A stretch of DNA of 64,000 bases, taken from Symbiodinium natans. Its lineage: Eukaryota > Sar > Dinophyceae > Suessiales > Symbiodiniaceae. Made by a program: the position numbers and the translations under genes. The stretch spans positions 144,501 through 208,500 of the forward strand of contig CAJNDS010002681.1 in the NCBI GenBank assembly GCA_905221605.1, given 5' to 3'. Below the pieces are notes generated by a model. That model was not told where the DNA came from, did no database searches, and saw only the letters and a list, made by a program, of their open reading frames with translations. Within the stretch, counting starts at the first letter, position 1, and the number at the start of each line of letters is the position of its first letter. Shown in pieces: positions 32,225-42,560 of this stretch.

Positions 32225-32300
32225 CCCTAAACCCTAAACCCTAAACCCGAAACCCGAATAACGAATAACCCTAAACCCGAAACCCTAAACCCTAAACCCT
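32225..32300. repeat. CCCTAAA array, inverted copy of the previous block
   Basis: Contains CCCGAAACCCGAATAACGAA, the reverse complement of the variant block at 32053-32090. The two arrays are therefore an inverted duplication separated by about 90 bp. Confidence 0.88.
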
Positions 32301-32862
32301 TTTCCTGCTTGCTACCTGGAACCCTGGCCAAGGTTGGCGCCTGGCCAATGATTCCTGGGCACGAGGAGAATAGACGGGGGGGTGGGGAGGGTCCGACAAT
32401 TGGGGCGTAGGGCTTCGGGCTTCGGGCTTCCTTAGTGGAGATCCTTGTTAGGGGAATCTGCTGCAGCTTTCAACCAAAAAAGCAAGTGAAAGGCCAGCAA
32501 GCAAACAGGCAACCGAGGCGGACAACACAAGAAAGGACAAACACGATGGACGCTAGCAAGCCTATTTCTCAGCTCGTGACCGTCAACCCGCAGTGTCGTC
32601 CGGACCTGTGTGGCCACAGCCCCGAGGGACGGGGTTGCTCAAGGCGCAGCAAAGCAAGAATTCTAGGGTTTAGGGTTTAGGGTTTAGGGTTAGGGTTCAG
32701 GGTTTAGGGTTTACATGGAGTTTACGGCTTTGGGTTGGGGTTTGGGACGTTTTAAGGCCGTAGCTACGTAGGCAGCTAGGGCGGTTTTTAAAGGCAATTT
32801 CGGTCGCACCTTGCAGCGCCTGTGAACTGCGAACGCGTGGGTTGCCGGGTAGGTGTTGATGT

Positions 32863-32918
32863 GGGGGTTTACGAAATAGGGGACCCCTAAATATAGACCC
32901 CCAAATAGTAACCAGGAA
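32863..32918. mobile_element. Family D left half
   Basis: GGGGGTTTACGAAATAGGGG then ATATAGACCCCCAAATAGTA; right arm absent. Confidence 0.65.
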
Positions 32919-33178
32919 GTCAGCTTCCATTGCTCCCAATCCCCAAGCCTACGCAGCCAGGCATGATGATGTCCATAATCTAAACCATCAAACCCGGAAG
33001 GTCTTCAGCTTCAGGGGTTTAGTCAGTTCGAGTTCTGGGGGTTTGGGGTTTCAGGGACTTGTTGTTAAGGGTCTCATGATCAGAAGTCCTGCCACCCCCC
33101 AAACCCTACACTTTAAACCCTAAACCCGAAACCCTTAACTTAACCCTCAAAGCCCTAAGCCCCTTTCGGCCTCGACAG

Positions 33179-33264
33179 GCAGTTCCCGTGCCGCCCACAG
33201 CACCACCGCCAGAGACAAGCCGCGCGGGAGGCCCGGGTGAAGCACCGCCAGCACTGCAGGAGCT
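33179..33264 (+). CDS. Candidate internal exon, proline/alanine-rich
   Basis: Acceptor CTCGACAG (to 33178); 28 codons plus 2 nt: AVPVPPTAPPPETSRAGGPG then EAPPALQE; donor GTTTAGG at 33265. Looks like a disordered linker. Family not recognised. Confidence 0.42.
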
Positions 33265-33973
33265 GTTTAGGAATTAGGGTTTAGGGTTTCGGGGGGCTTA
33301 GGGTTTTGTAGGGCTTAAGGTTCAGGGTGTAGGGTTTAGGGTTTAGGGCTTAGAAGATTTTTTGGGGCACCAAGATGAGTTGTTGTTGGTTTGCTTCGGG
33401 CTGTAGGACTTGGGGGGCTCAGGGCTTAGTTTTGTAGTGGAATCGGCTCGAGGGATGAAGAGCTGCAGGGTCAGGACGGCTGAGCTACCGCCTTAAGCTT
33501 AGGGTTCGAACTGGGCGGCGTTAGGGCTTTAGGCCAAATGGCAACCCTACACCCCAACACCCCCAACCCCGGGTGTAAGGCCAGGAGATCTCTAAGTCCA
33601 AGCCCCAGCGGCTTCATCAGGAAGCAAACATCGACTTCTCATGGCACCTTCACGAGGGGCGAGCTGTCGCAAGCGCACCCAGCAAGAACAGACGAAGTAG
33701 TCGCCCCCCCACCGCCGCGCTCGGAGGCGACATCGCGAAGCATGCTCGCCTTGTGATAAAGACCCCACAGGTGGTTGGAGAGCAGCCTCTGTCGAGCCTA
33801 GTCCTGCAGGCAGACGGCGTTATTTGCAGAAACTTCAAACCCTAAACCCTTAACCCTAAACCCCTAAACCGGAAGCAGACTGAGTGGCACCAAGGATGAA
33901 GTCAATTCTATCCCCGGAGGGCCGCCAACTCCAGGAGAGATTTGGGGCGAGATCAGAGTTGTTTATAGGGTTT

Positions 33974-34080
33974 GTATCTATACCCCCCCTAGAACCTTAA
34001 TAAAAAGTATTTTTAATATCCTCTTGGGTTTTATATATACCAAAATAGATAATAATTTTCAAGGGGGATATAGGTATAGG
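33974..34080. mobile_element. TIR element, family J
   Basis: GTATCTATACCCCCCCT left, core TTTTTAATATCCTCTTGGGT, right end AAGGGGGATATAGGTATAG. Confidence 0.78.
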
Positions 34081-34429
34081 GTTTTGACAGGGTATATATA
34101 TATATATATAGGTTGTATTTAAGGGTCTGTATGGCTTTTTTGTAGTGTTTTTTTGCTTTTTTTCCTTTGGGGGGGGGGGGGGGTATAGGCTTTCCTTAGG
34201 GTTTTCATAGGGTGTTTATAGGTTTTGTCGGTTCTCTGACGGCCTTTACCGGGTCTTTGTAGGATTTATATGGTTTATAGGGTTTATGAGGTTTATAGGT
34301 TTCCGAGGGCTTGTAAGGTTTATAGTAGGGTTAATCGGGTGTAGGGACCGAGGCGTGCCCACTGGCACTTCTTGTGAAGTGTATCCTGAGCCCCTGGACC
34401 TAACCCCGGCTTCAGAGTGCCTCAAAACC

Positions 34430-34575
34430 CTAAACCCTAAACCCGAAACCCTAAACGCTGAACCCTAACCCTAAACCCTAAACCCTAAACCCTAAACCCT
34501 AAACCCTAAACCCTACACCCTACACCCTACACCCTAAACCCTAAACCCTAAACCCTAAACCCTAAACCCTAAACC
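34430..34575. repeat. CCCTAAA array
   Basis: About 20 units with three CCCTACA units in the middle. Confidence 0.96.
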
Positions 34576-34669
34576 CTCGCCTTGTCTGAGCGGCCCTAGC
34601 AGCTGGAAGCTGGTCACGGGCCTGAGTCGAAGTTCTTTGTCAGGCCGCTCTTGAATTCTTTTGGGTTTA

Positions 34670-34760
34670 GGGAGGTTTAGGGTTTAGGGTGTAGGGTTTA
34701 GGGTTTAGGGTTTAGGGTTTAGGGTTTAGGGTTTAGGGTTTAGGGTTTAGGGTTTAGGCT
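34670..34760. repeat. TTTAGGG array
   Basis: About 12 copies. With the CCCTAAA block at 34430-34575 it forms an inverted array pair around a unique 100-bp segment. Confidence 0.95.
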
Positions 34761-34799
34761 TCAGGGCTTAAGGGCTCCCAGTCCTGCAGGCCGAAGCTG

Positions 34800-34855
34800 C
34801 GACCACAGAATTCCAAGCTCCGGCCCTACTCCCAAAAGACCCAGGACCGAAAACT
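34800..34855 (+). CDS. Candidate exon, short
   Basis: Acceptor GTCCTGCAG|G; frame AEAATTEFQAPALLPKDPG. The right edge enters (AT)n DNA at 34858. No donor fixed. Confidence 0.28.
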
Positions 34856-34857
34856 CA

Positions 34858-34861
34858 TACA

Positions 34862-34894
<33 letters not shown>

Positions 34895-35068
34895 ACATAT
34901 ACATATGTGTATATACACTATATATATATATACATATATATATGTACTTTAGTCATATATATATATGTATGTATATGTATATGCATGTGTATAGGTATAT
35001 GTCTATGTCTATGTCTATGTCTATGTATATGTATATGTATTTGTATATGTATATATCTATATGTATAT
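34858..35068. repeat. (AT)n and (TATGTC/TATGTA)n low-complexity tract
   Basis: TATATATA runs followed by GTCTATGTCTATGTCTATG hexamers; CICICI/CLCLCL peptides are artefacts. Confidence 0.95.
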
Positions 35069-35370
35069 GTATATAAGTCAGCTGCATCAGACCCAGTCGG
35101 CAGGTCTCATGATCAGGCTTTAGCTACGCACGCAAATAAGGGCCGGAGCCCGAAGATGGCCCTGAGAAGAAAACATACTTTGAAGCCCCTAAGCCCGACC
35201 GAATCAGATTTTGTCTCAGAAACATTGGGGGCCAAGGGGTTTTAGGGTCTTAAGAGGCTTTGAGGGGTTTTTAGGGGGTTTTAAGAGGGTGTTAAGGGTT
35301 TTAAGGCTCAGGGTTGAGGATGTCATCAGGATTCAGGGTCCTGCAAACCATAGCGCTGAGGGCTTTCACT

Positions 35371-35478
35371 GGCTGGTTCTTAGTAGGGAACGAGGGAACT
35401 AAGTTCCTACATACACCCTTCAAGGGCTTACATAGCGCCCCAATTAGGCCCTAATTCCCTCATTCTCTACTAAGAGCC
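35371..35478. mobile_element. TIR element, family I-like
   Basis: GGCTGGTTCTTAGTAGGGAA left, TTCTCTACTAAGAGCCAGG right, inner arms GAGGGAACTAAGTTCC and GGCCCTAATTCCCTC. Confidence 0.8.
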
Positions 35479-35830
35479 AGGGGGTGCATCCAGGTGAAGC
35501 CGGAGAGGCCCTGGAGTTTGATTTGCATGATGCTTCCGCAGTGCATCATCAATGCCTGGGTGGCGCAGGGCTGTTGAGTATGACTGTTGCGACCTCTTTT
35601 CCCCCCCCCCTTAGAAACCTTAGCACAAAGAGTATTGTTTCAGACTACCTTGCGTTTTCTATTTAGATACAAAGCAACTCCTAGAATTTAGTACATCTTC
35701 TACAGACGCCAGCTGAGGTTTTCTCACTATTGCTGTTGCTATCTAGCACGTAAGGCGGCTTGGCTCCTTTCACGCTAAACAGCATACGCAGCAGACGACA
35801 ATAAGTTCTGAAAGTGGCCATTTTCTTACA

Positions 35831-35850
35831 TGCTTCAATTATGGCTCAAG
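35831..35850 (+). other. Possible diverged spliced-leader relic
   Basis: The 3' part ATTATGGCTCAAG resembles the 3' end of the dinoflagellate spliced leader (ATTTTGGCTCAAG). The 5' part does not match well. An ATG-started frame follows 16 bp downstream. Chance similarity is possible. Confidence 0.25.
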
Positions 35851-35866
35851 ATTTCCGGGCTTCATT

Positions 35867-36016
35867 ATGTCAAAGACGCGGTTGAATTCTTTCAAGCGCA
35901 CACCAGATAGACGCAAGGTCATCGACGCTGAACGCGAAGCCCTAGCGACTTTTCGGTCACGAACGGCAACGTCCAACACCCCACATGAACCCAATCGGTT
36001 TAGGGTCAAGGGCTGA
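35867..36016 (+). CDS. Small ORF, 49 codons, basic
   Basis: ATG at 35867; MSKTRLNSFKRTPDRRKVID then AEREALATFRSRTATSNT; ends TGA inside TTTAGGG-like sequence, or is spliced before it. Basic and polar; no family recognised. It lies just after the spliced-leader-like sequence. Confidence 0.28.
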   Translation: MSKTRLNSFKRTPDRRKVIDAEREALATFRSRTATSNTPHEPNRFRVKG

Positions 36017-36519
36017 GAATTTAGGGTTTAGGAATCGCATCCCACAAACAGCAATGTCTCAGTCCTTTCAATCCTTTGCTCCAGTTTCTCCCCCCCTCCA
36101 ACACTGCAGGCCAGCGGCGACGCGCTTTTCGCACCGCAGAAACACCTCGACCCAACCTGATCTTGGTTTAGAGTTTAGGGTTTCGGGTTTAGGGGGGCGG
36201 CGGGGGGGGGGGGTTCAGGGCATTTAGACCACTAGGGCGTTGAAGGCGTTTTCAGAACCTAGGCATTCCGGGCTACGAGCCCTGTGAGAATGCGTCGTTG
36301 TTGGGGGCAAGTACGGGAAGTTGCGTGCGCGATGTTGGTGATCGCTCTCCCCTACTACCCCCGAAAGCCTAAAACCCAACTAAACCCTGAACCCTCAAGG
36401 CAGGGCTGAGGGAGGTTCACGCTTTCCGGGTTGTTTGCAACCTCGCGAACGACGTGAAAAAGAAAAAATCTCCTCAAAAGCCAAGAGGAGCTGAAAGGGC
36501 TAAGCCTGCAGCACTCGCA

Positions 36520-36600
36520 ACCCAAACCCTAAACCCTAAACCCTAAACCCTAAACCCTAAACCCTAAACCCTCAACCCTAAACCCTATAAAACTCTAAAC
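36520..36600. repeat. CCCTAAA array
   Basis: About ten copies. Confidence 0.95.
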
Positions 36601-36604
36601 CCTG

Positions 36605-36736
36605 CTTTCGGCAATGTCTACTCTCCCTGAGAGGAGCATCCTGAACTCGGGGCCCAAAACTCGGCTGGCCCCTTCTTACCATCTGAGAAATGATGTCTTA
36701 AACATGCTCCTCTTAATTCCAACAGGGCGAACCTAA
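36605..36736 (+). CDS. Candidate terminal exon between arrays
   Basis: Open about 43 codons to TAA, LSAMSTLPERSILNSGPKTR then LAPSYHLRNDVLNMLLLIPT. The stop lies in the first CCCTAAA unit of the next array. No acceptor identified. Unrecognised. Confidence 0.28.
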   Translation, partial: LSAMSTLPERSILNSGPKTRLAPSYHLRNDVLNMLLLIPTGRT

Positions 36737-36932
36737 ACCCTAAACCCTAAACCCTATACCCTAAAACCCTAAACCCTAAACCCATATTATTACACAAAAG
36801 TCCTAGAAATTCAGGGCTTAGCGCCTGCAGTAGCAGACCCTGGCCTCCCGAAGCCCGAGCCCTTTTTAGGGTTTAGGGTTTAGGGTTTAGGGCTTAGAGT
36901 TTAGGATTTAGGGTTTAGGGTTTGGGGTTTAG

Positions 36933-37021
36933 GGTCCCCGGAGCTCCAGAAAGTCTCAACCCAGGGCCATCAAAGCCAACACCTGACGATCGATGCGGAA
37001 ACTCCTTCTCCCATGGACCCT
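36933..37021 (+). CDS. Candidate exon before a family I element (GA donor)
   Basis: Starts at the AG of TTTAG|GG (36931-36932); 2 nt plus 29 codons, SPELQKVSTQGHQSQHLTID then AETPSPMDP. The GA donor at 37022 lies in the target-site copy GATC of a family I element; acceptor TAAG at 37137-37140. Downstream NLVGEAPLGLRHSYC is open in phase 0. Unrecognised protein. Confidence 0.42.
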
Positions 37022-37025
37022 GATC

Positions 37026-37140
37026 CTTGCTGTTGGTTAGGAAGGAGTGAGGGAATGAGGTACCCTATCCCCCCTTTATATTCCTTTCAAGGGGTATATA
37101 GGGTACCTCATTCCCTCATTCCCTACTAACCAACGGTAAG
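37026..37140. mobile_element. TIR element, family I, candidate GA-AG intron
   Basis: CTTGCTGTTGGTTAGGAAGG left, CTACTAACCAACGGTAAG right, inner arms GAATGAGGTACCCTAT and ATAGGGTACCTCATTC. Flanks GATC (37022-37025) and AATC (37141-37144), a 3/4 duplication. Confidence 0.85.
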
Positions 37141-37589
37141 AATCTAGTGGGTGAAGCTCCATTGGGGCTTAGGCACTCATATTGTTGAGACCTAATTCTC
37201 CGAAACGAGGCGCAATGCAACAAGGGCCAGAGCCACGAGGGCCAATGCCGGCAACTCCATGCCAGCTTCGGAGAGCTTAGGATTTAGGGTTCGGGGTTTC
37301 GGGTTTCGGGTCGGCGGCCGCGGTTTTGGCTTCGACTTTAGGCTTCTGAGGTTTGGGGTTTAGGCGGTTTAGGGCTTTGGGTCTCGGGGTCATGGCAAGC
37401 AGTGCTGGACCCAAAGAGCCACCATGATCTAGTAAAGGGTGATCCACTTGCAGGAGGGTAGCTGCAGCGCTTGAGGGTCTAGACCTATGGCTTAGAGAAC
37501 TTAGGGCTGGGAATCTTTTGGTTGCCTCCTGGGTAGGACTTTACCTGCACAACTCTACAGCAGCCATCTAGCAAGTCTCGGATTGGCGG

Positions 37590-37624
37590 GGTGGGGGTGG
37601 GGGGGGGGGGGGGGGGGGGGGGGG
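37590..37624. repeat. Poly-G tract
   Basis: About 35 bases of G with few interruptions, just left of a family C element. Confidence 0.95.
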
Positions 37625-37646
37625 AGGGTTGCATGTTCGCGAAATC

Positions 37647-37743
37647 CTACTACTTGTTTAAGAACCCCAAAAAAACAAAAATATCCTTATAAGGGTAATT
37701 GAGGGGTTTCATTTTTTAGGGAGGGTTCTTAAGCAAACCCTAG
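37647..37743. mobile_element. TIR element, family C, AATC duplication
   Basis: CTACTACTTGTTTAAGAACC left, GGTTCTTAAGCAAACCCTAG right. Flanked by AATC at 37643-37646 and 37744-37747. Confidence 0.92.
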
Positions 37744-38198
37744 AATCAAGATGCGTGTCTTTCTCTGTAACACATGCCTTGCCAGCTTTGAGCCTACACC
37801 CGGCGCGTACTCGAGGCGGAGGCATAGGGCTTAAGTGGCCTTAGAAGGCTTTGAGGGATCCCCGAACCGCTTTTTACGTACGTCAAGTGAAGAAACCCCC
37901 TAAATGTCAGTGTCAAAAGCCGATGCTGGGGGTTTTATACATTTTATACCCCCCCTGACATCATAAGGCAACTTGCCAGCCACCCTTGGCATCTTTCAGC
38001 GTTGCCACGAAACCTTAAGCACAGAAGCGAGAGAAAGCTCTTGACAGAAACCTAAGGTTCTGTGTGTGTGCGTGTGTGCGTTGCCTCTTGTTGGGTTTAG
38101 GGTTAAGGTAGTACGGCTAGGTGAACCTTGAAACCCTCAACCTCAACCCTAAACCCGAAACCCTAAACCCTAAACCCTAAGCAGATCATGGCCCAGTC

Positions 38199-38263
38199 CT
38201 GTACTGCTACGCCGTCCACGGTGTTTGTCAGTCGGTCGATGGCCGCAGATACAAACTCAGCTG
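38199..38263 (-). CDS. Candidate exon, helical
   Basis: Minus strand, CAAG acceptor; frame AAEFVSAAIDRLTNTVDGVA then VQ, continuing DWAMIC if not spliced at a GA donor. An ATG (MQAAEF) lies just upstream, so it could instead be a first exon. Flanked by CCCTAAA arrays. Unrecognised. Confidence 0.38.
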
Positions 38264-38747
38264 CTTGCATTAACCCTACACCCTACACCCTAAACCCTAA
38301 ACCGACAACCCTAAACCCTAAACCCTAAACCAAGGGGGGGGTCTAGAGTTTAGGACTTGTTGAAGACGTTGATTTGCAACTTGAACTTGAACTGTGAAAG
38401 TGAGAGCGAATTCTTGTGTTCTTAATCCGTGTCTACGCTCGTTCCTTGCCATGATGAAGGCGAATCCTACATGCCTGAAGCCTCTTCAACCCGAAGCCCT
38501 AAACCCTGTATAAGGGTACCCCTGAAGTCCTACACTCTAAACTCCTGAAAGCTCCGGAACCTGGAGGGCGTCTGTCTTCAGCGTACCATGTTGGCACCAG
38601 GAATTACTGATTTTTTGTTTGAGGGAACTTGGTGCAGAAAGCTTCGGATTCCAAGAAGGGTTCGAATTGCAAGGGCCTAAAAACGAAAAGCCTCGCGCAA
38701 CACTGCCGGCAGACCCAAGCCTCACCTGCATTGAACTCTAGAATGAA

Positions 38748-39006
38748 CCCTGAACCCCAAACCCCCAAACCCCCAAACCCCCAAAACCCCAAAACCCCAA
38801 ACCCCAAAACCCCAAAACCCCAAAACCCCAAAACCCCTAAACCCCTAAACCCCTAAACCCCTAAACCCCTAAACCCCAGACCCTCAACCCGAAACCCTGA
38901 GCCGAAGCCCTGAACCCTGAAGCCCTGAACCCTAAACCCTAAACCCTAAGCCCTGAACCCTAAACCCTAAACCCTAAACCCTAAACCCTAAACCCTAAAC
39001 CCTAAA
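38748..39006. repeat. Array with graded unit: CCCCAAA, CCCCAAAA, CCCCTAAA, CCCTAAA
   Basis: About 260 bp in which the unit shifts stepwise from AACCCCC and AAAACCCC to AAACCCCT and finally perfect AAACCCT. Confidence 0.93.
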
Positions 39007-39869
39007 CATTGGCTTCCGGCGTGCTCACTCTTATACCATCCATCGCTGCTCCTGAGATGATCTTCAGGCTTTACTTGCTACAAGGAGGGTTTGGTGTCTG
39101 GGGTTGAGGGTTTTGGGTCTGGGGTTTGGGGTTTAGGGTTAGGGTTTTGGGTTTGCGGGTTTAGGGTGGTCAGAAGTAGGGTTGTAAGTGCTAAAAGTAG
39201 GGTTATGTTATATGGCTACCATAATTGGGTTTAGGGTTTAGGGTGCACATTACCATAGCGGTGATAAGAGGGCCAACCTTGGCAACTAACTAGGCTCATG
39301 TCTTGGCGCCTCTAGGGGCTTCGCGTTGGGACTTCAAGGAACGGCAAGGCTTCGAAGACTTTAGATTTCATGGCCCAGGGGTGGGGATGTTTGCATTTGT
39401 TTTTCCGGATTGCGGGGTCCAGGCGAAATCGCAATCGAAACTTCGCGGCGGCGAAGTGAGCCTTAAGCCCTAAAACTTACATCCCACACCCTAAAACCCT
39501 ACAAGAGAAGGGTCCGGGCCAGAAACAACCGTAGGTTGCAGTACCCAAAAAGGGCCCATCAGTCTGATCAAATCATTTTGAGTCTGCCCCAAAACGCCTA
39601 CGCCAACAGCTCTAAACTCTAGACCCCTAGATCTCCAAAGCCGCTGTAAACCCATAGCCCTTGAATCCTCCAAACCCTATAAACCCTGAACCCTAAACCC
39701 TAAGTCCTAAACCCTAAACCCTAAACCCTAAACCCTAAACCCTAAGTGGGAGTTCAGTTCAAGGTTTGGGACTCCAGGTTTCGGGGGAGACGAAGGCACC
39801 TCGGAGGGCCACCCAAGAAGGGTCTGTGCGATTAAACCCGCAGGTTCTTGCGATTAAACCCGAGGTTGT

Positions 39870-39950
39870 AAGGGTTTAGGGTTTAGGGTTTGGGGTTTAG
39901 GGTTTAGGGTTTGGGGTTTAGGGTTTAGGGTTTCGGGTTTGGGGTTTTGG
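39870..39950. repeat. TTTAGGG array
   Basis: Preceded by a 22-bp tandem duplication (GCGATTAAACCCG) at 39829-39862. Confidence 0.92.
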
Positions 39951-40052
39951 GCTTTATGGCCAGGTCAGGTTGCTGGAGCTAGAGCCCCTTCTTGGATCCT
40001 TCTTTAATACTGCCTTGTCAGACAAGGTTACCCTTGAAAAGGGATGCTAGTC

Positions 40053-40175
40053 TTGGGATGTTATACTAACAGTCCTTAACAGGGAATATAGTACCTGCTA
40101 CTAGTATATCTCCTAAACCCTAAACCCTAAACCCCAAACCCTAAACCCTAAACCCGTAAGGACGGTTTGTAAAAC
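40053..40175. mobile_element. Family A element carrying an internal CCCTAAA array
   Basis: Left arm TTGGGATGTTATACTAACAG then TCCTTAACAGGGAATATAGT; CCCTAAA copies at 40113-40156; right-arm remnant GTAAGGACGGTTTGT. The array replaces the loop and part of the right arm. Another left arm lies at 40255-40302. Confidence 0.72.
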
Positions 40176-40193
40176 TACGGCTGTGGTAGCGAG

Positions 40194-40252
40194 GCCGCCA
40201 CTCATCGAAGGCGAAGCACCGCCTCAGTGGATTCTAACCATGCGTCTCGCTC
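40194..40252 (+). CDS. Candidate exon before a family A left arm
   Basis: GTAGCGAG|G acceptor; RPPLIEGEAPPQWILTMRLA open; family A left arm follows at 40255. No donor fixed. Unrecognised. Confidence 0.28.
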
Positions 40253-40962
40253 TGGGATGTTCCCCCTTATACTAACAATTCCCAACAGTCCTTAAATAGG
40301 GACCTGCGGCCTACGGTTTTAGGGGACCAGCATCTCCAGGCTCGGTCCCGACAGGGGCCCTAATTGTTTAGGGTTTAGGGTTTAGGGTTGGGTTTGGGGG
40401 CAGGGTTTGCAAGGACCCCGATGGGATAAGGCAACAAGGCATTCCATACCCCTAGTTCATCAGCCAAGATATGCCAAGTAGGCTGGGCAGTGGGAGTTCG
40501 ATTCCCTTGCGGTTAGCACTTCCAAGTTCTAAGCACCACACCCTGAACCCCAAAATTTGCCAAACTGCTCCAGAGCACTAAAGCAGTGACATGAAACGGT
40601 ACACGCAGGCAAACAAGCCCGCCTCCGTCTCTCCCCCCACCTCCCACCCCCTCAGCCCTACCTCCCCACCTCCCCTCCATCCCCGTCGCCCTCCCTAAGC
40701 TTCGGTCTGGGGTGTAGGGCAACTCTTGTTCGAAAGACATTTTTTCTACAAACCTCACACAGACATCTTCTGTTGATCAGACACCTGGCCCTTCAACCAC
40801 CTCTGTTAAGAAAAAGCAGGTCCAAAACATTGAAACCCTAAAGTCTATACCAGCGTCAACACCGATAGCCCTCCAAGACCCCAAGTCTCACCTGTTCCTG
40901 AAAACCCTTTCATTCCCCCTTCGATCATAGCCACTAAACTCGCAGAATAGATCCTCACGCAT

Positions 40963-41068
40963 ACTTGGAGGTTCATGGTACTTCCTAACCAATTAGGGGT
41001 TATCCCAATGATAAGTAGGGTTATAAGCCCAGTTAGAAGTGGTTGGTAAGTACCATGAACCTCCAAGT
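40963..41068. mobile_element. TIR element, family B, near-perfect ends
   Basis: ACTTGGAGGTTCATGGTACT left, AGTACCATGAACCTCCAAGT right, about 20 bp of inverted identity. Inner arm GATAAGTAGGGTTATAAG. Confidence 0.92.
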
Positions 41069-41159
41069 AAATTTTGGGAGATTCTGGGGACCTGGCCCCA
41101 GAACGGTCATGTGGCCCAGGGCGAAGCGGTTGATCCAGGTCAGGGGAGTCAGCCTCCGT

Positions 41160-41700
41160 AAGCCATTCTCATTATCATCATCATCATCATCATCATCATT
41201 ATGATTAATAATCATTCCTAGTTTTAGTGTGAATGAGTATTATTAGTATGAAGATTACGAGTACTCTTATTATTATTGTTTTTGTTAGTATTATTTTCTT
41301 ATTATGATGATTATGACAATTATTATTTCACATGCAGCAGTATATTTAGCACACCATAAATACTGGCATGAGTCGAAATGCAGGAATGAAAGAAAGTAAT
41401 ACTAGCAAACCTGGCAACCGTCGTAACCACGGTACTAAAAACAACAACAGTAAGAACAAAGCACAGCAAATATCAGCAATCGAAATGACCGTAATCATAG
41501 CAGTGAGAATACGCATAGCAATCTTGGTATTCATTGTAAAAAAGTAGAGAAATCACGTGGCAGTGAGATGTTCATCGAAAGATCATCGAAAGAATACTGA
41601 CAGTTCGACTGGTACAGCGTAAAGGCAATACCATAACAATTACAATACCAGTTAAAGCCGCAGTAACAATATCCGCAGGACGCCGGGTTTGCCGTCAAAC
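41160..41700. repeat. Trinucleotide-biased AT-rich low-complexity region
   Basis: (ATC)n at 41177-41200, then ATT/ATG-rich sequence, then AAC/GTA/CAG-rich sequence. No arrays. The ORFs here are weak. Confidence 0.8.
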
Positions 41701-42560
41701 ACGGCTCCCACTGAAAAAAGGGGAGTGGTTACGTTCTTTTGGTTGAAAACCAGTTTACCTTTCGGCAGATGTTCATGTCTTTGTTGACCCTGCACCCAAC
41801 ACGTTTCAGCAGTACATGTTTCGCGCTGCTCAAGTTCAGCCTGTCTCTCACTTCATTACTGTAGCTTAGATGCTGCAATGGCTAGCTCTGAGTTTGCCCA
41901 AGTGCTTGCTGCTGCGCGCAGGCAACATTCCTGTGCGTGACCGCAGTCTCTCCATTCTCGACGCTCTGCCTTTGGCAGAGCTGCTTAAGCACCTCGAAGT
42001 TTTTTGTTGCCCTTTGGGTGCTGTGGTTGTTCCGAAGGGGAAAAAACGCCCGATGCCCGTTTTGTGAACTGAAAACTCCCATTGAAAGCCTCTAAGTTCT
42101 TCAACTTCACAGGTGGTGCTGGGTTCAAAGCCTGAAATAAATAACAGCTTTTTCGCGAGCGTGCACGTGCATGCGCGTGCATGCGCGTGCATGCGCGTGC
42201 ACGCGCATGCGCACATGAGGCAGGCAACCATGTCCTCATTTGCCTGACGGCAAACGTTGCGCATGGCAACACCAGGACTTGCTTCAAAATGTGCAAAAAA
42301 ACCATGGCGGCAGGGCAATGCCCAAAAAACACTGGAAAAATCACCATGTCGACATGCCTCCCGTACCACAGAAACCAATTAAAAGAAGCAATGTGCGACG
42401 GTTAAGGCAGCATCTTGCGCGTAGCAATACTAAAAAGGTCAAAATAGTTTGTAGTAAACTGAAGCAGTATACTAGCAAAACAGTAAAGTTGTAGTCGTTG
42501 CAAGCAATGGAACGAAATAAACATGTTCATCGTGAAGTAAGAAGTCATAATGACAGTAGC
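41700..42560. other. Array-free 860 bp with overlapping ORFs
   Basis: A plus frame near 41750-41850 reads ADVHVFVDPAPNTFQQYMFR before a stop. A minus ORF (41866-42378, 170 codons, non-ATG) covers the Z-DNA-prone tract. The fragments look like decayed coding sequence but no family could be assigned. Confidence 0.3.
42158..42218. repeat. Alternating purine-pyrimidine (CATGCGCGTG)n tract
   Basis: About 60 bp of GCGTGCATGCGCGTGCATGC-type sequence, a classical Z-DNA-forming composition, with a 10-bp period. Confidence 0.9.

Noticed and set aside
40490-40530. tRNA gene (GAGTTCGATTCCC resembles a T-loop)
   Set aside because: The T-stem has a mismatch and no acceptor, D or anticodon arms can be drawn.
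41866-42378. 170-codon minus ORF as a confident gene
   Set aside because: Non-ATG start, runs through the alternating CG/CA tract (CACACTRMHAHARA-type peptide) and has no motif.
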